Below are positions 21,839-29,529 of a stretch of 32,606 bases of DNA, one piece after another. Position 1 is the first letter of the stretch; each line of letters opens with the position of its first letter. The notes beneath the pieces were generated by a model that saw nothing but the letters and a program-made list of their open reading frames with translations, was not told the DNA's origin and made no database searches. The translations under genes were made by a program, and so were the position numbers. Source of the DNA: an uncultured bacterium (GTDB lineage Bacteria > Actinomycetota > Coriobacteriia > Coriobacteriales > Coriobacteriaceae); contig CAJMRN010000012.1 of NCBI GenBank assembly GCA_905215815.1, positions 1-32,606 of the forward strand. Reading direction: 5' to 3'.

Positions 21839-24588
21839 CAAAAAAGGTCAACTTCACCCGTTTCAGCCGTTTCGGCGCTAATCTCGGACGGCTCACCTAC
21901 ACCGCAGCGACCCATGAGGACGCTACGGACGGCACCGATGAGCTTAAGATCAGGTGCGACGAGGATTTGAGCAAGGGGGAGCGTCTTGTTTGGGTTGACC
22001 GACAAGGCGTTGTGCATGAGCACATAGTCGACGAAATCGAGCGGCTGCACGATGATAGCGGCAAGCCCTATACCAGCGTCACGTGCATCAACTCAATCAA
22101 CGAGACGTGGGATGACTATATCGAGGACAAGCGACCGTCCGGCAGCGTGGCTGTGGCGCTCGCTTCGATACTCGCTGGCACACGTTGGGAAGTCGGCAAC
22201 TGCGACCAGCCAGGCAGCGCTTCGCATACCTTCTATCACGTAAAAGTACGCGAGGGATTGAGCGATCTGCTCAAAACATGGGGAGGCGAGCTTGAAACCG
22301 TCATCGAGACGGACGGCGTGCAGGTCACACACCGATACGTGCGAGTGGTCGCGAAACGCGGAAACCAGCAAAGTCCCAAGCGCTTTACGTGGACTAAAGA
22401 CCTTATAAGCATCAAGCGCAAGACCGGCAGCGCGAATCCAAAGACGCGCGTTTACGGTTACGGCAAGGGCGTTGAGACCGATGGCGGCGGTTTTGGCCGG
22501 CGCTTGACTTTCGGCGATATAAACGGCGGCAAGAATTACGTCGAGGATGCCTCCGCGACCGAGATTTGGGGACATCCCGACGGCAACGGCGGCATCGCGC
22601 CCGCCGTGGATGTTTACATTAACGAGCAATGTGAGGACGCGGCACAACTTCTTGCCGAGACGAACGACTACCTCGAGCAAGCCAAAACGCCGACCGTCTC
22701 CTATGAAGCAAGCGTGATTGACCTGTTCGCTTTCGGGCGAGATTGGGAGAGCGTTGCCGTCGGCGATTGCGTGGCGATCATCGACAAGGGCTTCTCCGCT
22801 GCGGGAATCAGGCTCAAGGGTCGCGTCTCGAAGCTGGCCCGCGACCTGGTGACCGGCGATGCCACGGTGGTGTTCGGCAACTTAACCGATAATCTGGCCG
22901 ACATCTTTCAGTCCATGGCGCAGCAGCTCAAGAGCGGCAGTAACCAGCGGGCTAACTATGACGCGGCTGCCGGCACGTCCGTCTCGTGGCTCAACCAGCT
23001 CATGGCGGCGCTCAACAAGGCATTCAATGCCGTCGGCACCTACAAGGTCGAGACGTTCGAGCTCGGCGTGATTTACTCCAACGTGCCGCTGGATGCCGTG
23101 ACTGGCGTTCCGCTCAAGTCAACGTCCGGCATGTGGGCTGTCAATATCAACGGCATGGGCATCCGCCTTGCCGCAAATCTTACAAGCGACGGCCAATGGA
23201 ATTGGCGAACGTTTATAACCGGCGCACAGGTGAGCGCCGATTGCATCAACGCCGGAACGATGCGGGCAGACCGCATCCGCGCCGGCCTGCTCACCGACGA
23301 GGTGGGCGCGAACTATTGGGACTTGGAGACAGGCGAATTCCAGCTATCGCCCACTGCGAAGTACGGCGACGGTGGCTATACCGTCGATGGCGTTATCGAA
23401 GACCTGCACGGCGGAATGACGCAGAACAGAAAACACATCGAGGCCCTTGGGGAAGACTTCCAGACAAGGAATAAGGAACTTGACGAAACGATAAGCAGCC
23501 TCGACACCACGGTCAACGACATCGCTAAAGACGGCATCGTCACCGAGGCGGAGAAAGCTGCCGTAAATAAGATTCTCCAGACCGTGCAGAAAGATAAAGA
23601 AGACCTATCTGCACTACACAGATCGCTGTCGTCAAACAAAAATTTGCAGGTTCAGTTCAAGGCGCAAGTCCTAGAGCCGAGGTACAACAACGCGTTCGGC
23701 GAGGGCGGAGCGTTCGATGTCCTGATGTCAGCTATCTCGGATGTCACAAACTGCTCAACAGCCAAGAAACTGAATGCCGCCATGTCGGATTATAAGAGTG
23801 CCTATGAAAACTACTCATCCGCAGTAACGGTCTATGCGGCGGTAGCGCGACAGGCTACGAGCATGATTGCGAAAGAGGTGGCTAAGACCGATGCGGAGAA
23901 ACTTGTCGACAAGCTCGACGAGAGCCTCAAACAGCAAGAGATCTTCAATCGGCTCACCAACGACGGAGCAAACAAAGGCATCTACATGTCCAATGGCGAG
24001 CTGTACGTCAATGCGACATACCTCAAGAGCGGAACAATCGGCGACGGTCAGGGGAAGAACTACTGGAGTCTGACGAGCGGCTATTTCCAGACGACCTATG
24101 GCGTCATCGGCGGGCTATCAATCGATAACAACAAATTGTATAGATATAAGCTCACGCTCGATTCGAACACCTCTGGTCTCTACATAGGTACAGACGGTTT
24201 CAGCGTCGGTGGCGGCACCTGCTACACGGCAATGGCCAACGGATACCTATACGGCGGCACAGCTGAGGATATTACGGGCTACGTCGGATTCAACAACTAC
24301 AACACAAGTAGTCGTGTATATGGTGCACGATTGGCAGGCAAGGGGTGCATTTGCCTTCTGACTGACGACTGGATCGGAGTCGGGCCATACAAGGATCGCG
24401 GCGAGTACGTCGAGTGCAAGACTGGCAGAACCGGCAGCGTCACTCTCGTTGGAAATCTACAAAGCTCGTGGACGAATATGTCGCTGACAGGAGTTTATAA
24501 CGTCAGCAATCTCTGCCAAAACCTCTCGATGCACTGGACGAACTGGACTCTGAATTTCGATCACGGTCTCATGGTCACGGCACTTTAG
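21829..24588 (+). CDS. Tail-associated (Tal-like) baseplate protein
   Basis: The 919-aa protein starts at ATG 21829; an earlier in-frame ATG at 21817 lies within its own ribosome site and is rejected. The first ~400 residues look like the Prophage_tail/gp27-like hub, with FAFGRDWESVAVGDCVAIID around residue 300. A long helical region follows (about 540-710), containing repeated Lys/Glu/Ala heptads, then a beta-rich C-terminal tip (KSGTIGDGQGKNYWSLTSG). No lysin domain is evident. It closes the tail tube and displays the tip proteins encoded downstream. Confidence 0.88.
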   Translation: MALTKKVNFTRFSRFGANLGRLTYTAATHEDATDGTDELKIRCDEDLSKGERLVWVDRQGVVHEHIVDEIERLHDDSGKPYTSVTCINSINETWDDYIEDKRPSGSVAVALASILAGTRWEVGNCDQPGSASHTFYHVKVREGLSDLLKTWGGELETVIETDGVQVTHRYVRVVAKRGNQQSPKRFTWTKDLISIKRKTGSANPKTRVYGYGKGVETDGGGFGRRLTFGDINGGKNYVEDASATEIWGHPDGNGGIAPAVDVYINEQCEDAAQLLAETNDYLEQAKTPTVSYEASVIDLFAFGRDWESVAVGDCVAIIDKGFSAAGIRLKGRVSKLARDLVTGDATVVFGNLTDNLADIFQSMAQQLKSGSNQRANYDAAAGTSVSWLNQLMAALNKAFNAVGTYKVETFELGVIYSNVPLDAVTGVPLKSTSGMWAVNINGMGIRLAANLTSDGQWNWRTFITGAQVSADCINAGTMRADRIRAGLLTDEVGANYWDLETGEFQLSPTAKYGDGGYTVDGVIEDLHGGMTQNRKHIEALGEDFQTRNKELDETISSLDTTVNDIAKDGIVTEAEKAAVNKILQTVQKDKEDLSALHRSLSSNKNLQVQFKAQVLEPRYNNAFGEGGAFDVLMSAISDVTNCSTAKKLNAAMSDYKSAYENYSSAVTVYAAVARQATSMIAKEVAKTDAEKLVDKLDESLKQQEIFNRLTNDGANKGIYMSNGELYVNATYLKSGTIGDGQGKNYWSLTSGYFQTTYGVIGGLSIDNNKLYRYKLTLDSNTSGLYIGTDGFSVGGGTCYTAMANGYLYGGTAEDITGYVGFNNYNTSSRVYGARLAGKGCICLLTDDWIGVGPYKDRGEYVECKTGRTGSVTLVGNLQSSWTNMSLTGVYNVSNLCQNLSMHWTNWTLNFDHGLMVTAL

Positions 24589-24598
24589 GAGAGAAACA

Positions 24599-24787
24599 AT
24601 GGCCACCTACAAAGTTGAGAAAGATGGGCTGTCTTTTTATGTGCAGCCGTGGATGCTCGATTATTACGCAGCCAATGGCTACACGATCTACAAAACAGTT
24701 GAAGAAGAAGTTACGAATGTGGCTGCTGAAATCGCCAGCATAGATGTTCAGCAGCCTGTGGTCGAGGAGGCTACTGTCAATGGATAA
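24599..24787 (+). CDS. Small tail-module protein, unknown
   Basis: The 62-aa protein begins with a hydrophilic strand (YKVEKDGLSFYVQPWMLDYY) and ends in an acidic helix (VEEEVTNVAAEIASID). AGGAGAG precedes its ATG, and its end overlaps the next gene. Small proteins of this kind commonly lie between Tal and the receptor-binding genes. Function is unknown. Confidence 0.7.
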   Translation: MATYKVEKDGLSFYVQPWMLDYYAANGYTIYKTVEEEVTNVAAEIASIDVQQPVVEEATVNG

Positions 24788-25250
24788 AGGCATCGAATCA
24801 CTCGCCAGCGCGCTCGGCGCGACCGTAACCGAGCAAGAGCAGAGTATCAATGTCAAGTATGTGGCTCCAGACGAGTACACAAATAGCCAGATGGAGCAGA
24901 TGCTGGTATCTCTTCAGCCGCTGCTCGACCGCCGCGACATCGTGGGTTATGCGGCCGCTCGGAATACGCGAGTTCTGCGCTCAGAGTGCATGGAATATCT
25001 CAAGCGCCGCGATGAGCTGATCTCGAAATACGGTGAACCAGAGATTGGCGAGGACGGCTCGCCGACCGGTAACTCTCGAATCAAAATCGGGTCAGATGGC
25101 TATAAATCGTTCTGCTCAGAGATCGAGCTTTACGCGAACATCAAGCACCGTCCCAACCTTTTCAAGATTTCCTACGGCGAAGTAATCGGCAAGATGTCCG
25201 GCAACGAGATTCTTGATTGCGAATGGATGCTAATCGACGGTGATGCGTAA
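24780..25250 (+). CDS. DUF1617-like phage protein
   Basis: The 156-aa protein has an N-terminal helix-strand part, then a YAAARNTRVLRSECMEYLKR helix and a RRDELISKYGEPEIGEDG segment recalling DUF1617 proteins of Gram-positive phage tail modules. ATG 24780 overlaps the end of the preceding gene and its stop overlaps the next ATG. It may be a small baseplate or chaperone protein; biochemistry of the family is not established. Confidence 0.65.
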   Translation: MDKGIESLASALGATVTEQEQSINVKYVAPDEYTNSQMEQMLVSLQPLLDRRDIVGYAAARNTRVLRSECMEYLKRRDELISKYGEPEIGEDGSPTGNSRIKIGSDGYKSFCSEIELYANIKHRPNLFKISYGEVIGKMSGNEILDCEWMLIDGDA

Positions 25251-26053
25251 TGAACACTCAGAATATCGAGCTTGATATCGATAAGCGCGGATGCGGAAAC
25301 AACTGCATCCGCATCGCCCAGGGCGAAAACGGCGGCACCACCATCAAGGCGCTCGTCTTCGACAACGGCGAGGAGTTCGCACTTGCCGGCTATACGGCTT
25401 ACCTGGTTGCACGTCTGCCCGATCGTATCCACTACTACAAGGGAACCGCCACGGTTTCCGGCAACACAGTAACGCACGTCTGTGAGGAATCGAAGTTGGC
25501 GTGCGTGCCAGGCTATACCGATGAAGCCTATTTCGAATTCACAAAGGGCTCGCAGACGGTGCAGACAGAGCGCTTCGCGCTTGACATCATGCGCGACGCC
25601 CGCGAGGGAAATACTCCGGCGAAGTCATGGGACAACGCAATAGAGGCGCTTGAGAAGCGCGCCGAAACTGCCGTCACCAAGGGAGAGCAGGCCGTCACCG
25701 ATGCGGGCAAGGCGCTGAATAACGCCAACGCTGCGGTCAACATCTGCAAGAGCGCCACGGACGCGGCCAACACCGCGACGGGCAAGGCGAACGCCGCGAC
25801 AAAGAGCGCCACAGATGCCGCTTCTGCCGCAAATACAGCCAAGGCGAACGCCGACACCGCAACCAATGCGGCGAACGCCGCGACAAACGCGGCTAACGCA
25901 TCCAAGGACAGCGCGGATCGGGCGGCAGCGGACGCGCGCAAAGCGGCTGAGGAAGCTCGTGGCTCCGTCAGCAGTGACATGAAGATCTATTTCAAGCGCG
26001 TGACCGATGCGCAGGGCAACTCGTGGCCTGTGTTGGTTGACATGACTATTTAG
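25250..26053 (+). CDS. BppU-like baseplate protein with Ala-rich coiled coil
   Basis: The 267-aa protein has an N-terminal beta domain (about 1-120; IRIAQGENGGTTIKALVFDN, then YTAYLVARLPD) like the baseplate-anchoring domain of BppU. A long Ala/Asn/Thr/Lys coiled coil follows (about 125-240), with tandem AATNAANA-like repeats, then a short terminal strand. It probably forms a trimeric fibre stalk that carries the tip protein encoded next, matching its order just before the DGR target. Confidence 0.75.
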   Translation: MNTQNIELDIDKRGCGNNCIRIAQGENGGTTIKALVFDNGEEFALAGYTAYLVARLPDRIHYYKGTATVSGNTVTHVCEESKLACVPGYTDEAYFEFTKGSQTVQTERFALDIMRDAREGNTPAKSWDNAIEALEKRAETAVTKGEQAVTDAGKALNNANAAVNICKSATDAANTATGKANAATKSATDAASAANTAKANADTATNAANAATNAANASKDSADRAAADARKAAEEARGSVSSDMKIYFKRVTDAQGNSWPVLVDMTI

Positions 26054-26064
26054 GAGGTCAAAGG

Positions 26065-27624
26065 ATGGATTTTACTTTTCCGCGAAACGAGACGTTTGAG
26101 CGCATCGCCGTCGCGCTTGAAGGCATGGGTGCATCGGCGGTGCCGAAGTTCAGCGAGGAAACTGGGCGCTACGACAATGCATCCATCGACGCATGGCTCG
26201 CTCGTATGCGAGACGGGAAGAACTACGGCGTTAGCATCCCGAAGGGCAGCTCAACCGCCTGCACCAAGACAGGCGCGAACGCCGGCATCGCCAACCCCAA
26301 GCCCGGCGTCATCGGGCGCGCGGCGATCGACCCGTACGTCAACCAAGGCGCGTTCTTCTTCGTGGAAGTCAACGGCGGCGTGGATGCCGACGGCACTCCG
26401 TACGTAACGGCAATCGACGGCGATGGCCGCTTCTCGCGTCTCGACGATACATGGGTCTTGACGCCGGTGCTTTACACTCTTGAGAGCGAGACCGATGATG
26501 CGGTTACCCTCACCGTTTCGGACACACGCCAGCCGGGCATGAAGCGGCAGCCCGCCGCGCTGCTGCCGAACGGTGCGCAGCGTCCTTATATGTTGTATGC
26601 AAAGTATGCACTGTCGGTCGACGCCGACGGCAAGCCGCGAAGCGTGAGCGGCGCTGCGGTCAAGACACGCAGCGTGAGCCACGATAGCGGCATCGGCCTG
26701 ATGAAGACCGCGAGCACCGGCGATTCACTCAAGGTCGCAGCCGATGACTGGTACGTCAAGACGATGTTCCTGCTCAAGTATGCGACGAAGAACAGCCAGA
26801 GTATCTTTACCGGATGCACCGGATACGACATCACCGCCACTCCGACACTCGCTGAAAGCAACACCACGAGGGTCGTTATCGCCAAGGACAAGGCCGATCA
26901 GATTCTAATCGGCTCCGCGATGATGTTCGGCACACATACTGGCACGAGTACCGACCGCGGCTACGATTACAACTGCGATATCTTCGATGGAGCGAGGGTC
27001 ACCAAGAAGGTTGCCGTCGACGCATCCAATGTGGCAGTCTATTTCGATGTCGCTAAGCCCTTCTCGACCGCTACGACCTATCAGCTCGCAACCGCACCGT
27101 GGAACACCGGCTCTTGCGACATGGTTGAGGGCGACGGATCGCCGACGAGCTGCACGGACGGAAAGCAGCCCTTTGTCGTTCAGGGTATCGAGCTCGGGCT
27201 TGGAATGCTTGAGGTTCTTGGAAACGTCCTCATCCAGTACACAGGTACTGGCGCGATCGTTTACGTGAACCCGGACACTAAGAACGAGAAGGCCGGCAGC
27301 TCACCGGACAGCGCGCTGTCTGCCGGGGCTTTTCCCGGGCAAGCAGCTGAGGGATGGAATTACGCTCTTTACTGCAAGACGGTCAACGGCCTGATGATTC
27401 AGCAGGGAACGGGTGCGTCGACTTCTGTTGGCATCTGCGACGGCAACTACAAGGTCGCGGACACTACAGTCGGCTGGAGAGAGTGGCCTTCTCTCGGCAC
27501 TTTGGGGTACGGGGCTCTCGGCGGTCTTTGGTTCGTCCCCGGCTACAACGGCGCCGGCGACGCCGGGTGGCACATCGGCTCGCGCCGCTCTGCCAATGGT
27601 CGCTCTAGGGGTGAAGCGGCGTAA
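26065..27624 (+). CDS. DGR-diversified receptor-binding tip protein (C-type-lectin-like end)
   Basis: The 519-aa tail-tip protein should contact the host surface. After a short N-terminal attachment region, the large central part (about 30-470) contains strand-rich blocks such as DKADQILIGSAMMFGTH and PFVVQGIELGLGMLEVLGN. The C-terminal ~45 residues resemble the C-type-lectin/formylglycine-enzyme-like folds of DGR targets, with GGLWFVPGYNGAGDAGWH followed by IGSR. Residues 479, 481-483, 485, 490, 492, 494, 497, 499, 501 and 503 differ from the template-encoded residues. The gene starts after AGGAGG and its TAA lies inside a small hairpin. A template copy and reverse transcriptase follow. Confidence 0.93.
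   Translation: MDFTFPRNETFERIAVALEGMGASAVPKFSEETGRYDNASIDAWLARMRDGKNYGVSIPKGSSTACTKTGANAGIANPKPGVIGRAAIDPYVNQGAFFFVEVNGGVDADGTPYVTAIDGDGRFSRLDDTWVLTPVLYTLESETDDAVTLTVSDTRQPGMKRQPAALLPNGAQRPYMLYAKYALSVDADGKPRSVSGAAVKTRSVSHDSGIGLMKTASTGDSLKVAADDWYVKTMFLLKYATKNSQSIFTGCTGYDITATPTLAESNTTRVVIAKDKADQILIGSAMMFGTHTGTSTDRGYDYNCDIFDGARVTKKVAVDASNVAVYFDVAKPFSTATTYQLATAPWNTGSCDMVEGDGSPTSCTDGKQPFVVQGIELGLGMLEVLGNVLIQYTGTGAIVYVNPDTKNEKAGSSPDSALSAGAFPGQAAEGWNYALYCKTVNGLMIQQGTGASTSVGICDGNYKVADTTVGWREWPSLGTLGYGALGGLWFVPGYNGAGDAGWHIGSRRSANGRSRGEAA
27491..27586 (+). repeat. DGR variable region (VR)
   Basis: This 96-bp segment in the 3' end of the tip gene aligns without gaps to 27701-27796. There are 15 mismatches; 14 are at adenines of the downstream copy, replaced by C, G or T, and one is C to T. 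This one-sided adenine bias is the signature of DGR mutagenic retrohoming and marks 27491-27586 as the recipient. A shorter similarity (TGGCCTT/TGGCTTT) extends it left to about 27484; to the right identity decays quickly. Confidence 0.95.
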
Positions 27625-27629
27625 GCCGC
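27616..27629 (+). other. Hairpin with GTAA tetraloop at the VR 3' side
   Basis: GCGGC (27616-27620) and GCCGC (27625-27629) flank a four-base loop GTAA that contains the stop codon of the tip gene. In the Bordetella phage DGR a short GC-rich hairpin just downstream of VR aids target recognition; this one is in the equivalent position about 30 bp after the aligned VR. Confidence 0.6.
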
Positions 27630-27630
27630 G

Positions 27631-27646
27631 AGGGGACTTGTCCCCT
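27631..27646 (+). other. Second hairpin between VR and TR
   Basis: AGGGGAC (27631-27637) and GTCCCCT (27640-27646) are perfect inverted repeats with two unpaired bases between; opening the last pair gives a six-bp stem and CTTG loop. No T tract follows, so a terminator is unlikely. It could be a DGR target-site cruciform or part of the template RNA 5' region. Confidence 0.6.
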
Positions 27647-27689
27647 TATGAAAACAAGCAGGGATTCGCGGCGCGCGGGCTGTCATGTT

Positions 27690-27977
27690 CTGTTGGCTTT
27701 CTCTCGGCAACTTGAGGAACAGGGCTAACGGCGGTCTTTGGTACGTCAACGGCAACAACGGCACCGGCAACGCCAGGTGGAACATCGGCTCGCGCCTATC
27801 TGGACAAAACAAGCAATCATTCCAGCTACACATTTACTTCCGCCGCGACTACCCGCCGCCGCTGGTGGCGAGCGGGCATTTGGCCTGGGTCAACTGACTG
27901 AAATGGCTTTAAGACCACTGGGTTAGTAGCTGATAGGTGAAACCTCAGACAGTATCCAGAGAGAAACGGTCTGACAA
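27690..27977 (+). ncRNA. Putative DGR template RNA (TR plus spacer)
   Basis: DGR reverse transcriptases use an RNA containing TR and a downstream structured spacer. Here about 160 bases separate the end of TR from the reverse-transcriptase start and hold no supported gene. The spacer contains a 9-bp hairpin: CCCGC and CGCC at 27852-27860 pair with GGCG and GCGGG at 27867-27876, with one bulged A and a six-base loop. Exact RNA ends cannot be read from the sequence. Confidence 0.55.
27701..27796 (+). repeat. DGR template region (TR)
   Basis: This is the template copy lying 210 bp downstream of VR and in the same reading frame. It holds 22 adenines in 96 bases; 14 of these are changed in VR. 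In the VR frame its adenines cluster in AAC codons (eight) with AGG, TAC and ACC codons, so mutagenesis can reach many amino acids but never a stop codon at AAC. Overlapping open frames are a by-product of this copy and are not called as genes. Confidence 0.95.
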
Positions 27978-29156
27978 TTGAAGACATATTGCAGAGGGCT
28001 TCGCATAGACGGAGCCCTCATTTATAGAGCTTACGGTAATTGGCTTAAGGCACCGGCAGGCAAGAAGAACGCCTGGCGCGTGCCGATTGAATACGGCAGC
28101 GTGGCTTCGCTTCTGGCTGAGATCGAGGGCGAGATTTACCATCGCTCGCTGACATTTCAACCGATCAGACGTCATTGGTACCGTGAGCCAACCAACGGAA
28201 AACTACGGCTCATCGGCGTGGAGAGCGTCAAGCAGCAGGTCTGTGATTACGTCGCAATTGAAGCTCTTCATGACCTGTTGCACGCTAAGGTCGGATTCTG
28301 GCAGGTTTCGAGCGTCAAGGGCAAGGGGCAGACTATGGCGGCGAATGCCGTGAGCCGCTGGTCTCAGGAGGGCGGCTATTTCGTCCACCTTGACATTCGC
28401 AAATGCTATCCGTCAATCAAGACAGACGTGGTGATGGGTGTCCTTCGCCATTACGTGCGGAGTCCCGATGTCATGTATATATGCAGGACGCTGCTCTCCA
28501 CATACGATGACGGGCTTGAGATCGGCAGCTACTTCAGTCTCCGCATGGCGCAGCTCGTTCTGTCCTTTGGCTACCACTCCATAGAGGGCATGCATAAGGT
28601 GCGGCGAGGCAACAGCGTCGCAATGGTGTCGCATCAGCTTTGGTACGCAGATGACATCTATCTATTCAGCCAGGACAAGCGCAACTTGCGCAGCGCCGCG
28701 AGGGAATTGCAAAGGTTCCTCCTTAAGCGCTACGGACTGCATCTCAAGGCATGGAAAATCTGCCGCATATCGAACGATGAGCCGGTGGATGTCGTCGGGT
28801 TCACAGTGCGACCAAACCGCGTGACGCTGCGACCCTCGCTGTTCCTGCGCGCGTGCCGGGCATATCGGAAATACAGGCGATTGCCCACTCTCAAGCGCGC
28901 GAGGCGCGTGACGAGCTACAACGGCTGGTTCAAGCACTCAGATTCGAGCAGCCTGGTTAGGGACAACGGATTTGACCAGGTATTCAAAAAGGCAAGGCGG
29001 CACGTGAGTGCTGCGGGAAGGAAGAAACATGAGTTATCAGACAGTATCGGCAACGCCGCTCGCACCTGTAATGATCGAAGCGCGTGCCGACGGCCTCACG
29101 TCCGACGTGTGGCTGCGCAAGAACATCCAGAAGGACGTTGCAGACAACGGCATTGA
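27978..29156 (+). CDS. DGR reverse transcriptase
   Basis: The 392-aa enzyme should copy the TR RNA into adenine-mutagenised cDNA that replaces VR. It has the reverse-transcriptase fingers and palm: HLDIRKCYPSI with Asp139, EIGSYFSLRMAQ at 181-192, the catalytic LWYADDIYLFS with YADD at 223-226, and VDVVGFTV at about 270-277 followed by a basic thumb and SYNGWFKHSDS. Normal DGR enzymes have (I/V/L)GxxxSQ in the second motif; here Q is replaced by L. The start is TTG 27978, the only candidate after an in-frame TGA, with a poor ribosome site. Residues 351-392 overlap the next gene in another frame. Confidence 0.93.
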   Translation: MKTYCRGLRIDGALIYRAYGNWLKAPAGKKNAWRVPIEYGSVASLLAEIEGEIYHRSLTFQPIRRHWYREPTNGKLRLIGVESVKQQVCDYVAIEALHDLLHAKVGFWQVSSVKGKGQTMAANAVSRWSQEGGYFVHLDIRKCYPSIKTDVVMGVLRHYVRSPDVMYICRTLLSTYDDGLEIGSYFSLRMAQLVLSFGYHSIEGMHKVRRGNSVAMVSHQLWYADDIYLFSQDKRNLRSAARELQRFLLKRYGLHLKAWKICRISNDEPVDVVGFTVRPNRVTLRPSLFLRACRAYRKYRRLPTLKRARRVTSYNGWFKHSDSSSLVRDNGFDQVFKKARRHVSAAGRKKHELSDSIGNAARTCNDRSACRRPHVRRVAAQEHPEGRCRQRH

Positions 29157-29400
29157 CTCTGGTAAAGCCATCGAGTTCTACCGAGCCGATGAGATTCAAT
29201 TCGTACAGGCGGGAGTCCCGACTCTCGACGGCATCACCGCCGCATTCGACGAGCTCTGGGCAGCGCACGAGGATGACGGTCTCAGCGACACCGAGCGCAT
29301 CGACAAGATCATCGAGTCGCTTTCCGCGACGAGGGCGGCACTCGAAGACACCAATGCCGCGCTGCTGGAGATCGGTGACATCGTTGGAGGCGAAGAGTGA
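29029..29400 (+). CDS. Tail/lysis-junction protein, unknown
   Basis: The 123-aa acidic protein has an N-terminal beta-like part (SATPLAPVMIEARADGL) and a helical C-terminal half (IDKIIESLSATRAALEDTNA). ATG 29029 has GGAAGGAAG upstream and is preferred over GTG 29008. Its first 128 bases lie inside the reverse-transcriptase frame. Being acidic, it does not resemble the basic Avd accessory protein of DGRs; by place it resembles XkdW-type genes before the holin. Confidence 0.7.
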   Translation: MSYQTVSATPLAPVMIEARADGLTSDVWLRKNIQKDVADNGIDSGKAIEFYRADEIQFVQAGVPTLDGITAAFDELWAAHEDDGLSDTERIDKIIESLSATRAALEDTNAALLEIGDIVGGEE

Positions 29401-29525
29401 TGGCGAAAATCTACTTCGAAGCCGTCAAAGACGAAAGGCGCACGCTTGAGAGCGTACCGAAGCGCTGGCGCGCTGCCGTGGCGGAACTGCTGAAAGCATT
29501 CAAAGACACTGACCAGGAGGAATAA
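29400..29525 (+). CDS. CD1375/XkdX-like small phage protein (41 aa)
   Basis: A 41-codon frame starts at ATG 29400, overlapping the preceding TGA. The product begins MAKIYFEAVKDERRTLESVP and then WRAAVAELLKAF, the pattern of the tiny CD1375/XkdX-like proteins encoded just before holins in Gram-positive phages. Its last codons supply CAGGAGG for the holin. Function in the family is unclear. Confidence 0.75.
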   Translation: MAKIYFEAVKDERRTLESVPKRWRAAVAELLKAFKDTDQEE

Positions 29526-29529
29526 TCAA

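Noticed and set aside
21829..24588. A second DGR target in the Tal C-terminus
   Set aside because: No stretch resembling the template (GGLW...IGSR scaffold or its DNA) appears there, so only one VR is supported.
27685..27897. 70-codon frame containing the template repeat
   Set aside because: It stays open because TR is an in-frame copy of the tip-gene end; there is no ribosome site, and the region serves as RNA template.
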